From Sphingomonas soli NBRC 100801 (lineage in GTDB: Bacteria; Pseudomonadota; Alphaproteobacteria; Sphingomonadales; Sphingomonadaceae): DNA of 64,000 nt. The stretch covers positions 1-64,000 of the forward strand of contig NZ_BCTZ01000018.1 of NCBI RefSeq assembly GCF_001591025.1. Reading direction: 5' to 3'. Of this stretch, positions 1 to 8,891 are shown piece by piece. The notes beneath the pieces are model-generated. The model ran no database searches, was not told where the DNA came from, and was given only the letters and a program-made list of their open reading frames with translations. A program made the translations under genes and the position numbers. Position 1 is the stretch's first letter, and each line of letters starts with the position of its first letter.

Positions 1-57
1 GTGCGGCGGGGGAGTGGCGGTGGAGGGAGATCCCAGCTTTCGCTGGGATGACGGTTT
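1..57. repeat. 57-bp direct repeat, copy 1, with REP-like hairpin
   Basis: Identical over 57 bp to positions 97-153. Positions 30-49 form a perfect 8-bp stem (atcccagc / gctgggat) around a TTTC loop, which reads GAAA on the other strand. The same palindrome recurs near 54.1 kb. It lies downstream of the rnhB stop, so it could also act as a transcript end. Confidence 0.85.
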
Positions 58-96
58 TAACGCGCTCGCCGTCGCCCCGGCGGAAGTTGGGGCCGC

Positions 97-153
97 GTGC
101 GGCGGGGGAGTGGCGGTGGAGGGAGATCCCAGCTTTCGCTGGGATGACGGTTT
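97..153. repeat. 57-bp direct repeat, copy 2, with REP-like hairpin
   Basis: Second exact copy of the 1-57 repeat, offset by 96 bp. The hairpin lies at 126-145. Only 11 bp separate it from the rnhB stop codon. The pair looks like a small cluster of dispersed palindromic (REP/BIME-type) elements, not a CRISPR or a coding repeat. Confidence 0.85.
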
Positions 154-164
154 GGAGGCAACGG

Positions 165-794
165 TTACTCGGCCGCCACGGGTGCTCCGAAATCGAAATG
201 CGCCTGGGCGACCGGGGCGAAGCTCTTGCGATGGTGGGGGGTGGGGCCGAGCGTGCGTAGCGCTTCCTGATGGGCGCGTGCGCCATAGCCCTTGTTGCTC
301 GCCCAGCCATAGCCGGGGTGGAGCGCGTCCAGCTCGATCATCATGGTGTCGCGGCGATGCTTGGCGACGATCGAGGCGGCGGCGATCGACAGGCAGAGCG
401 CGTCGCCCCCGATCACCCATTGACTGTTATGCTGCCATTTGGGGCAGCGATTGCCATCGACCAGCACCATGGCGGGCGCAAAGCCCAGCGCATCGACCGC
501 GCGGTGCATCGCCAGCATCGATGCCCAGAGGATATTGAGCGAATCGATTTCCTCGACGCTGGCGATGCCGATGCCGACCTGCGCACAGGCGAGCAATTCG
601 GCGCACAGCCGCTCGCGCTTGGCGGCGGTGAGCGCCTTGGAATCGTCGATCCCATCGGGCACGCATTTGGGATCGAGGACGACGGCGGCGGCGACGACGG
701 GGCCGGCCAGCGGGCCGCGCCCGGCTTCATCGACGCCCGCGACGGGCCCCTTGTGAAGCCGCTGATATTTCCGTTCGAACTTGAGGTCAGGCAT
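165..794 (-). CDS. rnhB: ribonuclease HII
   Basis: RNase HII cleaves RNA in RNA-DNA hybrids and removes misincorporated ribonucleotides. The 209-residue protein carries the N-terminal GVDEAGRGPLAGP signature with the metal-binding Asp22-Glu23 pair, then DDSK, VDGN and SIVAKHRRD motifs typical of the family; the length is normal. The ATG at 794 is used because the family normally starts shortly before this signature. A TTG at 803, preceded by GGAAA, would add three residues and overlap the stop of the upstream gene, so the exact start is open. It is the last gene of a minus-strand run from glmM and is followed by palindromic repeats. Confidence 0.95.
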   Translation of the reverse strand: MPDLKFERKYQRLHKGPVAGVDEAGRGPLAGPVVAAAVVLDPKCVPDGIDDSKALTAAKRERLCAELLACAQVGIGIASVEEIDSLNILWASMLAMHRAVDALGFAPAMVLVDGNRCPKWQHNSQWVIGGDALCLSIAAASIVAKHRRDTMMIELDALHPGYGWASNKGYGARAHQEALRTLGPTPHHRKSFAPVAQAHFDFGAPVAAE

Positions 795-799
795 CGCGA

Positions 800-1957
800 T
801 CAATCATTTTCCAGCCGCCATGGCGGGTAGCGGCGCATCTCGCCGGCCTGATAAAGCCGGACCGAATTGCCCGCCGGATCGCGCAGCCGCGCTTCGCGCC
901 AGCCCCAGCTTTCGTCCTTCGGCTCGGCTTCGAACGCCACGCCCTGTTGCTGGAGATAGGCGACGGTGACGTCGAGATCGCCGCATTCGAAATAGACGAC
1001 CGCGCCGGTATATTCGGGATCGGTGGCGACCGAGAAGGTTGCGCCGCCCTCGGTCTCGAAACGGGCATAACGCGGGCTGGCGCGGACGATCTGGCGCAGG
1101 CCGAGCAGGCGATAGAATTTCTCCGACGCGGCAAGATCGGCTGCGGGCACGGTGACCTGGTTCAGCATCGGCTCGAAAAAGCTCATATTGGTATCGAGCC
1201 GCACCGATTGCTGGCCCATCGGGCCATGACCCCGGCCCAGCCCCGGCGCTTCGCGCATCGCGATCCGCACGAAGCGGCGGGCGCGGCGGACCGCCTCGGG
1301 CAGATCCCATTCCTGCGCGAGGCCGCAGGCGATCGCAGAGGAAAGCGTGCAGCCGGTGCCGTGATTGCTGGTGCTTTCGATGCGCGGATTGGTCCAGTCG
1401 ATCTCGGGCGGGTCCTCGGGATCGGAGGAGTAGAGCCGGTCGGTGACCTGATCGCCCTCGGCATGGCCGCCCTTCACCAGCACCGCGCAGCCATGCGTCT
1501 TGACCAGCGCGCGGGCATCGCCGCCCAAAGCCGCGAGTTCCGGGAGGTTGGGCGTGACCACGGTGGCGACCGCCATCAGCCGCTCGAACGCGGCGATCGT
1601 CGCTTCATCGGCCAGCTCCGCGCCCGAGCTGGCGACCATGACGGGATCGAACACCACCGGCACGCCGGGCAGCTCAGCGAGCTTTTCCGCCACGGCAAGC
1701 GCGGTGCGCGCCGAGCCGATCATGCCGATCTTGACCGCGTCCACGCCGATATCGCGGACCACTGCGTCGATCTGCTCGATCACCATCTTGGTCGGGATCG
1801 GATGGACGGCGGTGACGCCCAAAGTGTTCTGCGCGGTGATCGCGGTGATCGCGGTCATGGCATGGCCGCCGAGCATGGTGACGGTCTTGATATCGGCCTG
1901 GATCCCGGCGCCGCCGCCCGAATCCGATCCGGCGATGATGAGGATGCGCGGCGTCAT
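800..1957 (-). CDS. thiD: ThiD-type HMP-P kinase fused to a glyoxalase/VOC domain
   Basis: Residues 1 to about 250 are a hydroxymethylpyrimidine (phosphate) kinase of thiamine biosynthesis: the GSDSGGGAGIQAD substrate motif near residue 10, DPVMVASSG near 105, and GTGCTLSS near 200 with the usual Cys203. From about residue 258 to 385 a second domain begins with a fresh Met and reads as a vicinal-oxygen-chelate (glyoxalase-like) fold: NQVTVPAADLAASEKFYRLLGL, then DPAGNSVRLYQ near the end. Free ThiD is about 265 residues, so this is a true fusion with no stop or frame change between the parts. The start at 1957 follows AAGGG and abuts the upstream DUF1272 stop. The role of the VOC domain is unknown. 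Confidence 0.9.
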   Translation of the reverse strand: MTPRILIIAGSDSGGGAGIQADIKTVTMLGGHAMTAITAITAQNTLGVTAVHPIPTKMVIEQIDAVVRDIGVDAVKIGMIGSARTALAVAEKLAELPGVPVVFDPVMVASSGAELADEATIAAFERLMAVATVVTPNLPELAALGGDARALVKTHGCAVLVKGGHAEGDQVTDRLYSSDPEDPPEIDWTNPRIESTSNHGTGCTLSSAIACGLAQEWDLPEAVRRARRFVRIAMREAPGLGRGHGPMGQQSVRLDTNMSFFEPMLNQVTVPAADLAASEKFYRLLGLRQIVRASPRYARFETEGGATFSVATDPEYTGAVVYFECGDLDVTVAYLQQQGVAFEAEPKDESWGWREARLRDPAGNSVRLYQAGEMRRYPPWRLEND

Positions 1958-1958
1958 C

Positions 1959-2183
1959 TCAACCCTTGAACCGCGGCTCGGTCGAGGCGGGATGCCGCGC
2001 CAGCGCGGCACCGGTGCGGGTGGGCCGGTCCATCAGTTCGCCGCCGCAATTGGGGCAGGTCTCATCGAGCGCATCGGCGCACAGCGCGCAAAAGGTGCAT
2101 TCGAACGAGCAGATGAACGCGCCGGGCTGATCGGCGCGAAGCACCGTGCCGCAACGTTCGCAATCGGGGCGCATTTCGAGCAT
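1959..2183 (-). CDS. DUF1272 small zinc-ribbon protein
   Basis: A 74-residue protein with CERC near the N-terminus, CSFECTFCALC in the middle and CPNC further on, giving paired Cys knuckles able to bind zinc. This is the DUF1272 family, whose function is not known. Its ATG overlaps the glmM stop by one base (TGATG), so translation is probably coupled. The stop is next to the start of the ThiD fusion, making glmM - DUF1272 - thiD - rnhB a likely operon. A longer reading frame continues upstream, but that part runs inside glmM in another frame and looks like shadow. Confidence 0.85.
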   Translation of the reverse strand: MLEMRPDCERCGTVLRADQPGAFICSFECTFCALCADALDETCPNCGGELMDRPTRTGAALARHPASTEPRFKG

Positions 2184-3523
2184 CAGGCGGCGGCCTTGCT
2201 GACCGCATCGCACACGCGATCGACCACGGCCTCCACCTGTCCGGCATCGTCGCCCTCGGCCATGACGCGGATCACCGGCTCGGTGCCGGAGGGGCGGATG
2301 ACGAGGCGGCCGCTGCCCGAAAGCTCGGCTTCGGCGGCGGCGATGCAATCCTTGACGGCGGCGTCTTCGAGCGGCTTGCCGCCCTTGAAGCGGACATTCT
2401 TGAGGATCTGAGGCAGCGGATCGAAGCGGTGGAGCACTTCGCTGGCCGGCGCGCGGGCGCGGACGATCTCGGCGAGGATCTGGAGCGCGGCGACCAGGCC
2501 GTCGCCGGTGGTGGCATAGTCGCTGAGGATGATGTGGCCCGATTGCTCGCCGCCGACATTATAGCCCGAGGCGCGCATATGCTCGAGGACATAGCGGTCG
2601 CCGACCTTGGTGCGGACCATGCCGAGCCCCTGTGCGGCGAGATGGCGCTCAAGCCCGAGATTGGACATGACCGTGGTGACGAGGCCGCCGCCCGCGAGCC
2701 TGCCCTGGCGCGCCCAGCCGCCGGCGATCGTCGCCATGAGCTGGTCGCCGTCGACCACCCGGCCGTTCTCGTCGACCACGATCAGCCGGTCGGCATCGCC
2801 ATCCAGCGCGATGCCGAGATGCGCGCCGGAGGCAACGACGGTCTCACACAGCGTTTGCGGCGCGGTGGAGCCGACGCCGTCATTGATGTTCTTGCCATTG
2901 GGCGTGACGCCGATCGCGACGACTTCGGCACCCAGCTCCCACAAAGCGGAGGGCGCGACCTGATAGGCGGCACCGTTGGCGCAATCGACGACGATCTTAA
3001 GCCCGTCGAGCGTCAATTCCTCGGGAAAGGTCATCTTGGCGGCGTGGATATAGCGGCCGCGGGCATCCTCGACGCGGCGGGCGCGGCCGATATGCTCGGA
3101 TGCGGCGAGCGGCACGTCGCCGTCGATCAAGGCTTCGATCGCCAGCTCATCGGCATCGGAAAGCTTGTAGCCATCGGGGCCGAACAATTTGATGCCGTTG
3201 TCGCGATAGGGATTGTGGCTGGCCGAGATCATCACGCCCATATCGGCGCGCATCGACTGGGTGAGCATGGCGACGGCAGGGGTGGGCATCGGGCCGACCA
3301 GCACCACATCCATGCCGACCGCGGTGAACCCCGCGACCATCGCGTTTTCGAGCATATAGCCCGACAGGCGGGTATCCTTGCCGATCACCACGCGGTGCCG
3401 GTGATCGCCGCGCAGGAAGTGTGCGCCGGCCGCCATGCCGACCTTCATCGCCATCGCCGCAGTCATCGGATGCGCGTTGGTCGCGCCCCTGATTCCATCC
3501 GTTCCGAAATATTTTCTTGCCAT
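2183..3523 (-). CDS. glmM: phosphoglucosamine mutase
   Basis: GlmM converts glucosamine-6-phosphate to glucosamine-1-phosphate for UDP-GlcNAc, feeding peptidoglycan and lipopolysaccharide. The 446-residue protein starts [13 protein letters not shown], has the active-site serine loop ISASHNP with phosphoserine at Ser102, the metal loop DGDADR, and a C-terminal phosphate-binding loop [11 protein letters not shown]; the length is standard. The start at 3523 is preceded by an AAGG ribosome site at good spacing. The frame stays open for more than 230 codons upstream, but that part lies under the divergent transporter gene and does not resemble GlmM. Confidence 0.97.
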   Translation of the reverse strand: MARKYFGTDGIRGATNAHPMTAAMAMKVGMAAGAHFLRGDHRHRVVIGKDTRLSGYMLENAMVAGFTAVGMDVVLVGPMPTPAVAMLTQSMRADMGVMISASHNPYRDNGIKLFGPDGYKLSDADELAIEALIDGDVPLAASEHIGRARRVEDARGRYIHAAKMTFPEELTLDGLKIVVDCANGAAYQVAPSALWELGAEVVAIGVTPNGKNINDGVGSTAPQTLCETVVASGAHLGIALDGDADRLIVVDENGRVVDGDQLMATIAGGWARQGRLAGGGLVTTVMSNLGLERHLAAQGLGMVRTKVGDRYVLEHMRASGYNVGGEQSGHIILSDYATTGDGLVAALQILAEIVRARAPASEVLHRFDPLPQILKNVRFKGGKPLEDAAVKDCIAAAEAELSGSGRLVIRPSGTEPVIRVMAEGDDAGQVEAVVDRVCDAVSKAAA

Positions 3524-3599
3524 GCCCCGCCTTCTGAAGGCCATTGTCGCGTTCAACCCGGGCAGCAATAGCGCTGCGAACGGCAAAGGGCGAGCACCG

Positions 3600-4925
3600 G
3601 TGATACTCAATCTTCTCAAGGCGATCATTCGGGCGACGCTGGGCAGCGCCAGCAAGCCGCAGCCGACGCGCATCCTGATCGCGCTGATCGGCGGGCTGAT
3701 CATCGGCGTGGCCGCCGCCAGTGCGATGCCGGGCGGCGCGCTGATCGCCGCAGACGGAATCCAGCCGATCGGCACGATCTGGCTGCACGCCCTGCAGATG
3801 ACGATCGTGCCGCTCGTCACCTCGCTGCTGATCACCGGCATCGCCGCCACCGCCGAGCGGGCCAAGGCGAGCAAATTGGCGACGCGGGCGTTCGTCACCT
3901 TCCTGGTCCTGCTCTGGGTCTCCTCCGCGCTGGGCGGGGCGCTGACGCTCGGCTTCCTCAACCTCTGGCCGCTATTGCCGGATTCGGCGGAGGCGCTGCG
4001 CGGGGCGCTGGCGCAGCAGGCGCCCGAGACCGGCACGATCCCGCCCTTCATCGACTTCGTCGTCGCGATGGTGCCGAGCAATCCGGTCACTTCGGCGGCG
4101 GAGGGCGCATTCCTGCCGCTGATCCTGTTCACCACGGTCTTCGCCTTCGCGATCACGCGACTGCCCGAAGAGGAGCGCAAGCGCCTGACCGGCTTTTTCG
4201 AAGCCATTGCGAACGCGATGCTGGTGGTGATCAACTGGGTGCTGTGGCTGGGGCCGATCGGCGTGGGCGCGCTGGCCTATGTCGTCGGCGCGCGCGCGGG
4301 CACCTCTGCGTTCGGCGCGCTGCTCCATTATGTGCTGATCGTCTCCAGCGTCGGGATCGTATTGTGGATCCTCGCAGTCCCCTTCGGCGCGATCGCGGGC
4401 AGGGTTTCGCCGCTGCGCTTCCTCCGCGCGGTGGGGCCGAGCCAGGCCGTGGCGATGTCGACGCAAAGCTCGCTCGCGACGCTCCCCGCGATGCTGCGCG
4501 CCACCGAGAAGCTCGACGTGCCGGTGGCGCATTCGGGCGTGACGCTGCCGATCGGCGTGGCGATATTCCGCTGGACGGGCCCCGCGATGAACTTCGCGGT
4601 GGCGATCTATGTGGCGCACTGGTTCGGCGTGGAACTGGGGCCGGGCGCGCTGGCGGCAGGGTTCGCCGCGGCGGCGATCACGACCATGGGCGCGGTGGGC
4701 CTGCCGGGCACGGTGAGCTTCGTCAGCTCGATCGCGCCGATCGCGATCGCGATGGGCGTGCCGGTGGTGCCGCTGGGGCTGCTCGTCGCGGTGGAGACGA
4801 TCCCCGACATCTTCCGCACGCTGGGCAATGTCGCGATGAACATCGCCGCGACGCGCGCGATCTCGCTGCGCGCGGGCGACCATGATCCGGGGCTCAGCGA
4901 GAGCGACGAACTGTTGAAGGGGTAG
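3600..4925 (+). CDS. dicarboxylate/amino acid:cation symporter (DAACS family)
   Basis: Inner-membrane secondary transporter of the GltP/DctA (DAACS) family, taking up C4-dicarboxylates or acidic amino acids with protons or sodium. Several long hydrophobic helices alternate through the 441 residues. The re-entrant-loop signature appears as [13 protein letters not shown], matching the family serine-rich SSxxTLP motif, followed by [20 protein letters not shown]. The GTG start at 3600 follows AAAGGG; longer starts would overlap divergent glmM. The N-terminus before the first helix is short and basic. Substrate cannot be read from sequence. It is divergent from glmM across 76 bp and convergent with gor. 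Confidence 0.9.
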   Translation: MILNLLKAIIRATLGSASKPQPTRILIALIGGLIIGVAAASAMPGGALIAADGIQPIGTIWLHALQMTIVPLVTSLLITGIAATAERAKASKLATRAFVTFLVLLWVSSALGGALTLGFLNLWPLLPDSAEALRGALAQQAPETGTIPPFIDFVVAMVPSNPVTSAAEGAFLPLILFTTVFAFAITRLPEEERKRLTGFFEAIANAMLVVINWVLWLGPIGVGALAYVVGARAGTSAFGALLHYVLIVSSVGIVLWILAVPFGAIAGRVSPLRFLRAVGPSQAVAMSTQSSLATLPAMLRATEKLDVPVAHSGVTLPIGVAIFRWTGPAMNFAVAIYVAHWFGVELGPGALAAGFAAAAITTMGAVGLPGTVSFVSSIAPIAIAMGVPVVPLGLLVAVETIPDIFRTLGNVAMNIAATRAISLRAGDHDPGLSESDELLKG

Positions 4926-4929
4926 GCCG

Positions 4930-4965
4930 GGCGCGCTGGCCGGGGTGCTTTCGCACCCGCGCGCC
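4930..4965. terminator. hairpin between convergent genes
   Basis: Stem GGCGCGC (4930-4936) pairs with GCGCGCC (4959-4965), with an inner stem GGGTGC / GCACCC around a TTTC loop. It fills the gap between the convergent symporter and gor stops, so it could end both transcripts. No clear T tract follows. Confidence 0.45.
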
Positions 4966-6312
4966 TTACTTCATCAGGACGAGTTCCTCGGCCATCGAGG
5001 GATGCAGCGCGACGGTCTGGTCGAACTGGTCCTTGGTCAGCCCGGCTTTCACCGCGATCGCCGCGGCCTGGAGGATTTCGGGGGAGTCGGGGCCGATCAT
5101 GTGGAGGCCGACCACGCGGCCCGTCGTGCCGTCGCAGACCATCTTGTAGAGCGCGCGTTCATTGCGGTTCGCCAGCACGTTCTTCATCGCGCGGAAATCC
5201 GAGGTGTAGACCGAGACCGAGCCGAGCTTGTTGCGCGCCTGGCTCTCGGTCAGGCCGACGCCTGCCATGGGCGGGTGGCTGAACACCGCGCTGGGGATGC
5301 AATCATAATCGACCCGATGCGGCTTGTTGCCGAAGATCGTGTCGGCAAAGGCCTGCCCCTCGCGGATCGCGACGGGAGTGAGCTGGACGCGGTTGGTGAC
5401 GTCGCCCACCGCATAGATCGAATCGACCGAGGACTTGTTGTCGGCATCGACCTTGACCGCGCCGTGCTGGTCCAGCTCGACCCCGGCTTCGGCGAGGCCC
5501 AGGCCATCTGTGTTGGGCACGCGGCCCGTGGCGAACAGGACGATATCGGCGATCAGCGGGTCATGGCCCTTGGTCATCACCGTAAACGTGCCGTCGTCAT
5601 TCTTGTCGATGCTCTCAAACCCGCAATTGAAGCGGAACTCGACGCCCTTCGTCATCGAGATCTGGAGCAGCCGGTCGCGGATCGATTCGTCATAGCCGCG
5701 CAGGATCACGTCGCTGCGGTTGATCAGCGTGACCTTCGATCCCAACTCGTTGAAGATCCCGGCAAATTCATTGGCGATATAACCGCCGCCCGCGATCACG
5801 ACGCGCCTGGGCAGCTTTTCGAGGTGGAAGACCTCGTTCGAGGTGATGCCATGCTCGCTGCCCGGAAATTCGGGGCTGTGCGGATGCGCGCCGACCGCGA
5901 TCAGGATATATCTGGCGGTGATCTTGCGGCCCGAGGCGAGCGTGACTTCATGCGCGCCCGAGACGGTGGCGCGTTCCAGGATCACGTCGACATTATTGTT
6001 GCTGAGGGTCTGCCCATAGAGGCCGTTGAGGCGATCGACCTCGCCCAGCACATTGTCGCGCAAGGTCGCCCAGTCGAACTCCACCTCGGGCACGTTCCAT
6101 CCGAAGCGCTGCGCGTCCTTCAGATCCTCGGCGAAATGCGCGCCATAGACGAGCAGCTTCTTGGGCACGCAGCCGCGAATGACGCAGGTGCCGCCCACGC
6201 GATATTCCTCGGCGACCGCGACCCGCGCGCCATGGGCCGCCGCGATGCGCGAGGCCCGCACCCCGCCCGAGCCGGCACCAATGACGAAGAGGTCGTAGTC
6301 GTAATCGCTCAT
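4966..6312 (-). CDS. gor: glutathione-disulfide reductase
   Basis: NADPH-dependent flavoprotein that regenerates reduced glutathione in the cytoplasm. The 448-residue protein has the FAD motif GAGSGG at residues 12-17, the redox-active disulfide GGTCVIRGC (Cys43/Cys48), a second dinucleotide motif GGGYIANEFAGIF followed by arginine-bearing NRSDVILR, consistent with NADPH use, the ATGRVPNT FAD segment, and the C-terminal HPSMAEE with the catalytic histidine. The ATG at 6312 is preferred to a TTG two codons upstream. It stands alone between the symporter and pgi, 34 bp downstream of pgi on the same strand. Confidence 0.95.
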   Translation of the reverse strand: MSDYDYDLFVIGAGSGGVRASRIAAAHGARVAVAEEYRVGGTCVIRGCVPKKLLVYGAHFAEDLKDAQRFGWNVPEVEFDWATLRDNVLGEVDRLNGLYGQTLSNNNVDVILERATVSGAHEVTLASGRKITARYILIAVGAHPHSPEFPGSEHGITSNEVFHLEKLPRRVVIAGGGYIANEFAGIFNELGSKVTLINRSDVILRGYDESIRDRLLQISMTKGVEFRFNCGFESIDKNDDGTFTVMTKGHDPLIADIVLFATGRVPNTDGLGLAEAGVELDQHGAVKVDADNKSSVDSIYAVGDVTNRVQLTPVAIREGQAFADTIFGNKPHRVDYDCIPSAVFSHPPMAGVGLTESQARNKLGSVSVYTSDFRAMKNVLANRNERALYKMVCDGTTGRVVGLHMIGPDSPEILQAAAIAVKAGLTKDQFDQTVALHPSMAEELVLMK

Positions 6313-6346
6313 GTTCAATTCCCGGATCGCCGTCGCCGCGCGACGC

Positions 6347-7840
6347 TTATTTGAATGCTCTGGCGATCAGATCGGTAGTCGAGGCGTCAAAATCCAGTCC
6401 GCCCTGATCCGCCGCCTTGGCCATCTGCTTGCCGAGCTCGACGCCGAACTGATCGAACGGATTGATGCCGAGCAGTACGGCATTCACGAAGGTGCGGTGC
6501 TCGTAAAATGCGATCAGCGCGCCCAGCGTGCGCGGATCGAGCCGATCGAGCAGCAATGTGGAGGAGGGGCGATCGCCGGAATAGGCGCGGGCGGGATCAT
6601 CGGCATGCTTGCCGGCCATCAGCGCCGCACCTTGCGCGAACATGTTGAGCAGAAGCTGGCGGTGATGATCCTCCGCCAGCCCATCGCCCGGCTCGATCAC
6701 GCCGACGAATTCGACCGGCACCAGATGCGTGCCCTGGTGGAGCAACTGGAACACCGCGTGCTGCGCATCGGTGCCGACTCCGCCCCAGGTGATCGGCGCG
6801 GTGGGATAGGTGACGGGTTCGCCACCGGCGGTCACGCTCTTGCCGTTCGATTCCATCTCCAGCTGCTGGAGATAGGAGGGCAGCAGGCGCAGCCGCTCGT
6901 CATAGGCGAAGGTGGCGCGCGTCTCGCAGCCGCGCGCCTGGGTGTAATAAAGGTCTGCGAAGGCAGCGAGCACGGGGGCGTTCTTCGCGATCGGAGCCAG
7001 CCGGAAATGGCGGTCCATCTCCGCTGCGCCCTCCAGCAGTTCCTCGAACGCGTCCCAGCCGAGCGCCAGCGCCGCCGGAAAGCCGATCGACGACCAGAGC
7101 GAATAACGCCCGCCCACGCTTTCGGAGAATGGCAGGATGCGGGTTTCGTCCACGCCCCATTCGATCGCCTTGTCGGGCGCCGCCGTGAGCGCGATCACCT
7201 GGCCATAGGGATCCTCGACGCCTGCCTGCTGCATCCATTCCAGCGCGCTTTGCGCGTTGAGCATGGTTTCGGTGGTGGTGAAGGTCTTGGACGCGATGGC
7301 GAGCAATGTCGTTCGGGGATCGAAGCGCTCCATCGCTTCCTCGATCGCGACGCCATCGACATTGGAGACGATGGCGACTTCGTAACGATCCGAATCGCGG
7401 CCGAGCGCATCGACGAGCAGATCGGGGCCGAGCGCCGATCCGCCGATGCCGACATGCAGGATCGAGCGGATCGGGCCAAATGCCTCCGCTTCGATCGCGT
7501 CGATCACGGCGCGCATCCGCTCGCGATAGGCGCGGGCGAGCGCGACACTGTCCGGCGCGCCCTCGCCGCGCTCGGCGCTATGCTCGGCGGCGCGGCCTTC
7601 GGTGACGTTGACGGCCTCGCCCGCGAACAGCGCGTCGCGCTTCGCCGCCAGCCCCATCGCATCGGCGAGCGCGGAGAAGACGGCCAGCGCCTCTTTCGTC
7701 AGGTGCGTCTTCGACCAGTCGAACCGGATTCCCGCCACGTCGGCCGAGAGCGCGGCGACTCGATCCCCGTCCTGCCTGAACAATGCGGGAAGCGGGGTGC
7801 GCGGCAGCGCGCGGATCGCGGACCAATCGGGCAAGGCCAT
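6347..7840 (-). CDS. pgi: glucose-6-phosphate isomerase
   Basis: Interconverts glucose-6-phosphate and fructose-6-phosphate. The 497-residue protein contains HVGIGGSALGP, SKTFTT, the PGI signature ESVGGRYSLWSSIG, the active-site region HQGTH and the second signature FDQFGVELGKQ close to the C-terminus. In sphingomonads glucose is mostly routed through Entner-Doudoroff, so Pgi may serve mainly the reverse direction and sugar-nucleotide supply; that is inference. Two ATGs (7846, 7840) follow AGGAG; 7840 gives the better spacing and begins MALPDW. The gene is divergent from lepB. Confidence 0.96.
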   Translation of the reverse strand: MALPDWSAIRALPRTPLPALFRQDGDRVAALSADVAGIRFDWSKTHLTKEALAVFSALADAMGLAAKRDALFAGEAVNVTEGRAAEHSAERGEGAPDSVALARAYRERMRAVIDAIEAEAFGPIRSILHVGIGGSALGPDLLVDALGRDSDRYEVAIVSNVDGVAIEEAMERFDPRTTLLAIASKTFTTTETMLNAQSALEWMQQAGVEDPYGQVIALTAAPDKAIEWGVDETRILPFSESVGGRYSLWSSIGFPAALALGWDAFEELLEGAAEMDRHFRLAPIAKNAPVLAAFADLYYTQARGCETRATFAYDERLRLLPSYLQQLEMESNGKSVTAGGEPVTYPTAPITWGGVGTDAQHAVFQLLHQGTHLVPVEFVGVIEPGDGLAEDHHRQLLLNMFAQGAALMAGKHADDPARAYSGDRPSSTLLLDRLDPRTLGALIAFYEHRTFVNAVLLGINPFDQFGVELGKQMAKAADQGGLDFDASTTDLIARAFK

Positions 7841-7940
7841 GTTCATCTCCTGTCTCCCATGCCCTATCGTCCCAAACCTGCGCCTGCCAGCAGGATTCAC
7901 CCGCTTGACCTCGCCGCCCAGCCCAAGCAGAGCAAAGCCC

Positions 7941-8789
7941 ATGGAAACCACGCCCTCCGACGAAGCCGTCCCTGCCGGCCAGAACAACCCGGCCCAGGCC
8001 ACGACTGCCGATCCCAAATCGGAATGGCGCGATCTGGGAATATTCCTGGTCAAGCTGGCCGCGATCGTCTTCTTCGTGCGCAGCTTCATCTTTTCGCCCT
8101 TCGTCATCCCAAGCGAATCGATGATGCCGCGGCTGCTGGTCGGCGACTATCTGTTCATCACCAAGTGGAACTATGGCTATTCGCGGCATTCGCTACCGTG
8201 GAGCCTGCCGCTGATTCCGGGGCACCTGTTCGCCAGCACCCCGACGCGCGGCGACGTGGTGGTCTTCAAGGCGCCGCCGACCGACAATACCGACTGGATC
8301 AAGCGCGTGATCGGCCTGCCCGGCGATAGCGTGCAGATGGTGGGCGGCCAGCTGATCGTGAACGGCAAGGCGGTGCCCAAGCAGAAGGTCGCCGATTTCG
8401 TGCTGCCGATCACGCCCAATTTCACCAAATGCCAGATGCAGTTCCAGACGGTGGAAGCCGGCCAGCCGGTGTGCCGTATCCCGCGCTTCCGCGAGACGCT
8501 GGACAATGGCAAGACCTATGACGTGCTCGATCAGGGCCTGCGCGATCAGGACGATACGGTGGTGTTCCACGTGCCCGCCGGCCATGTGTTCCTGATGGGC
8601 GACAATCGCGACAATTCGACCGACAGCCGCTTCCCCCATGCGGAAGGCGGGATCGAATTCGTGCCGCTGGAGAATCTGGAGGGCAAGGCAGTGGTCAGCT
8701 TCTGGTCGACCGATGGCAGCGCCAACTGGTTCCTGCCCTGGACCTGGTTCACCGCCGCGCGCTGGAGCCGCATTGGGGAAGGCTTTTGA
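7941..8789 (+). CDS. lepB: signal peptidase I
   Basis: Membrane serine protease that removes signal peptides from exported proteins. The 282 residues begin with a polar stretch, then one membrane segment (about 35-52), the catalytic motif IPSESMMP with Ser60, the general-base Lys121 in IKRVIGLPGD, and the family box GDNRDNSTDSR. One transmembrane span with a periplasmic catalytic domain is usual for alphaproteobacterial LepB. The start ATG 7941 gives a normal-length protein; longer frames run antisense to pgi. It leads the lepB-rnc-era cluster conserved in many proteobacteria. Confidence 0.96.
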   Translation: METTPSDEAVPAGQNNPAQATTADPKSEWRDLGIFLVKLAAIVFFVRSFIFSPFVIPSESMMPRLLVGDYLFITKWNYGYSRHSLPWSLPLIPGHLFASTPTRGDVVVFKAPPTDNTDWIKRVIGLPGDSVQMVGGQLIVNGKAVPKQKVADFVLPITPNFTKCQMQFQTVEAGQPVCRIPRFRETLDNGKTYDVLDQGLRDQDDTVVFHVPAGHVFLMGDNRDNSTDSRFPHAEGGIEFVPLENLEGKAVVSFWSTDGSANWFLPWTWFTAARWSRIGEGF

Positions 8790-8808
8790 GCGCGCGTTCG
8801 CCGAGTAG

Positions 8809-8889
8809 CGGTGCCAGCCCGCTCCCCCTCCCGACCTCCCACAGAGTATCCTGAAATGGGTGGCCGGGAGGGGGAGCGGGCCGGCACCG
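8809..8889. repeat. 33-bp near-perfect inverted repeat upstream of rnc
   Basis: Arms 8809-8841 and 8857-8889 are complementary at 30 of 33 positions around a 15-nt loop. As RNA this would be a long hairpin in the lepB-rnc spacer, ending just before the chosen rnc start. It may be an RNase III processing site, a terminator without a T tract, or a dispersed palindrome. Confidence 0.85.
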
Positions 8890-8891
8890 TC

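Noticed and set aside
1..153. CRISPR array
   Set aside because: Only two repeat copies of 57 bp with a 39-bp spacer and no cas genes; the unit is a REP-like palindrome.
3524..4234. N-terminal extension of more than 230 residues on glmM
   Set aside because: It lies entirely over the divergent symporter gene and past the [13 protein letters not shown] start that GlmM proteins have; the ribosome site also supports the internal start.
8811..8891. Translation of the lepB-rnc inverted repeat as the rnc N-terminus
   Set aside because: The encoded residues (SPSRPP, GGREGERAG) are low-complexity products of the palindrome and would make RNase III longer than usual.
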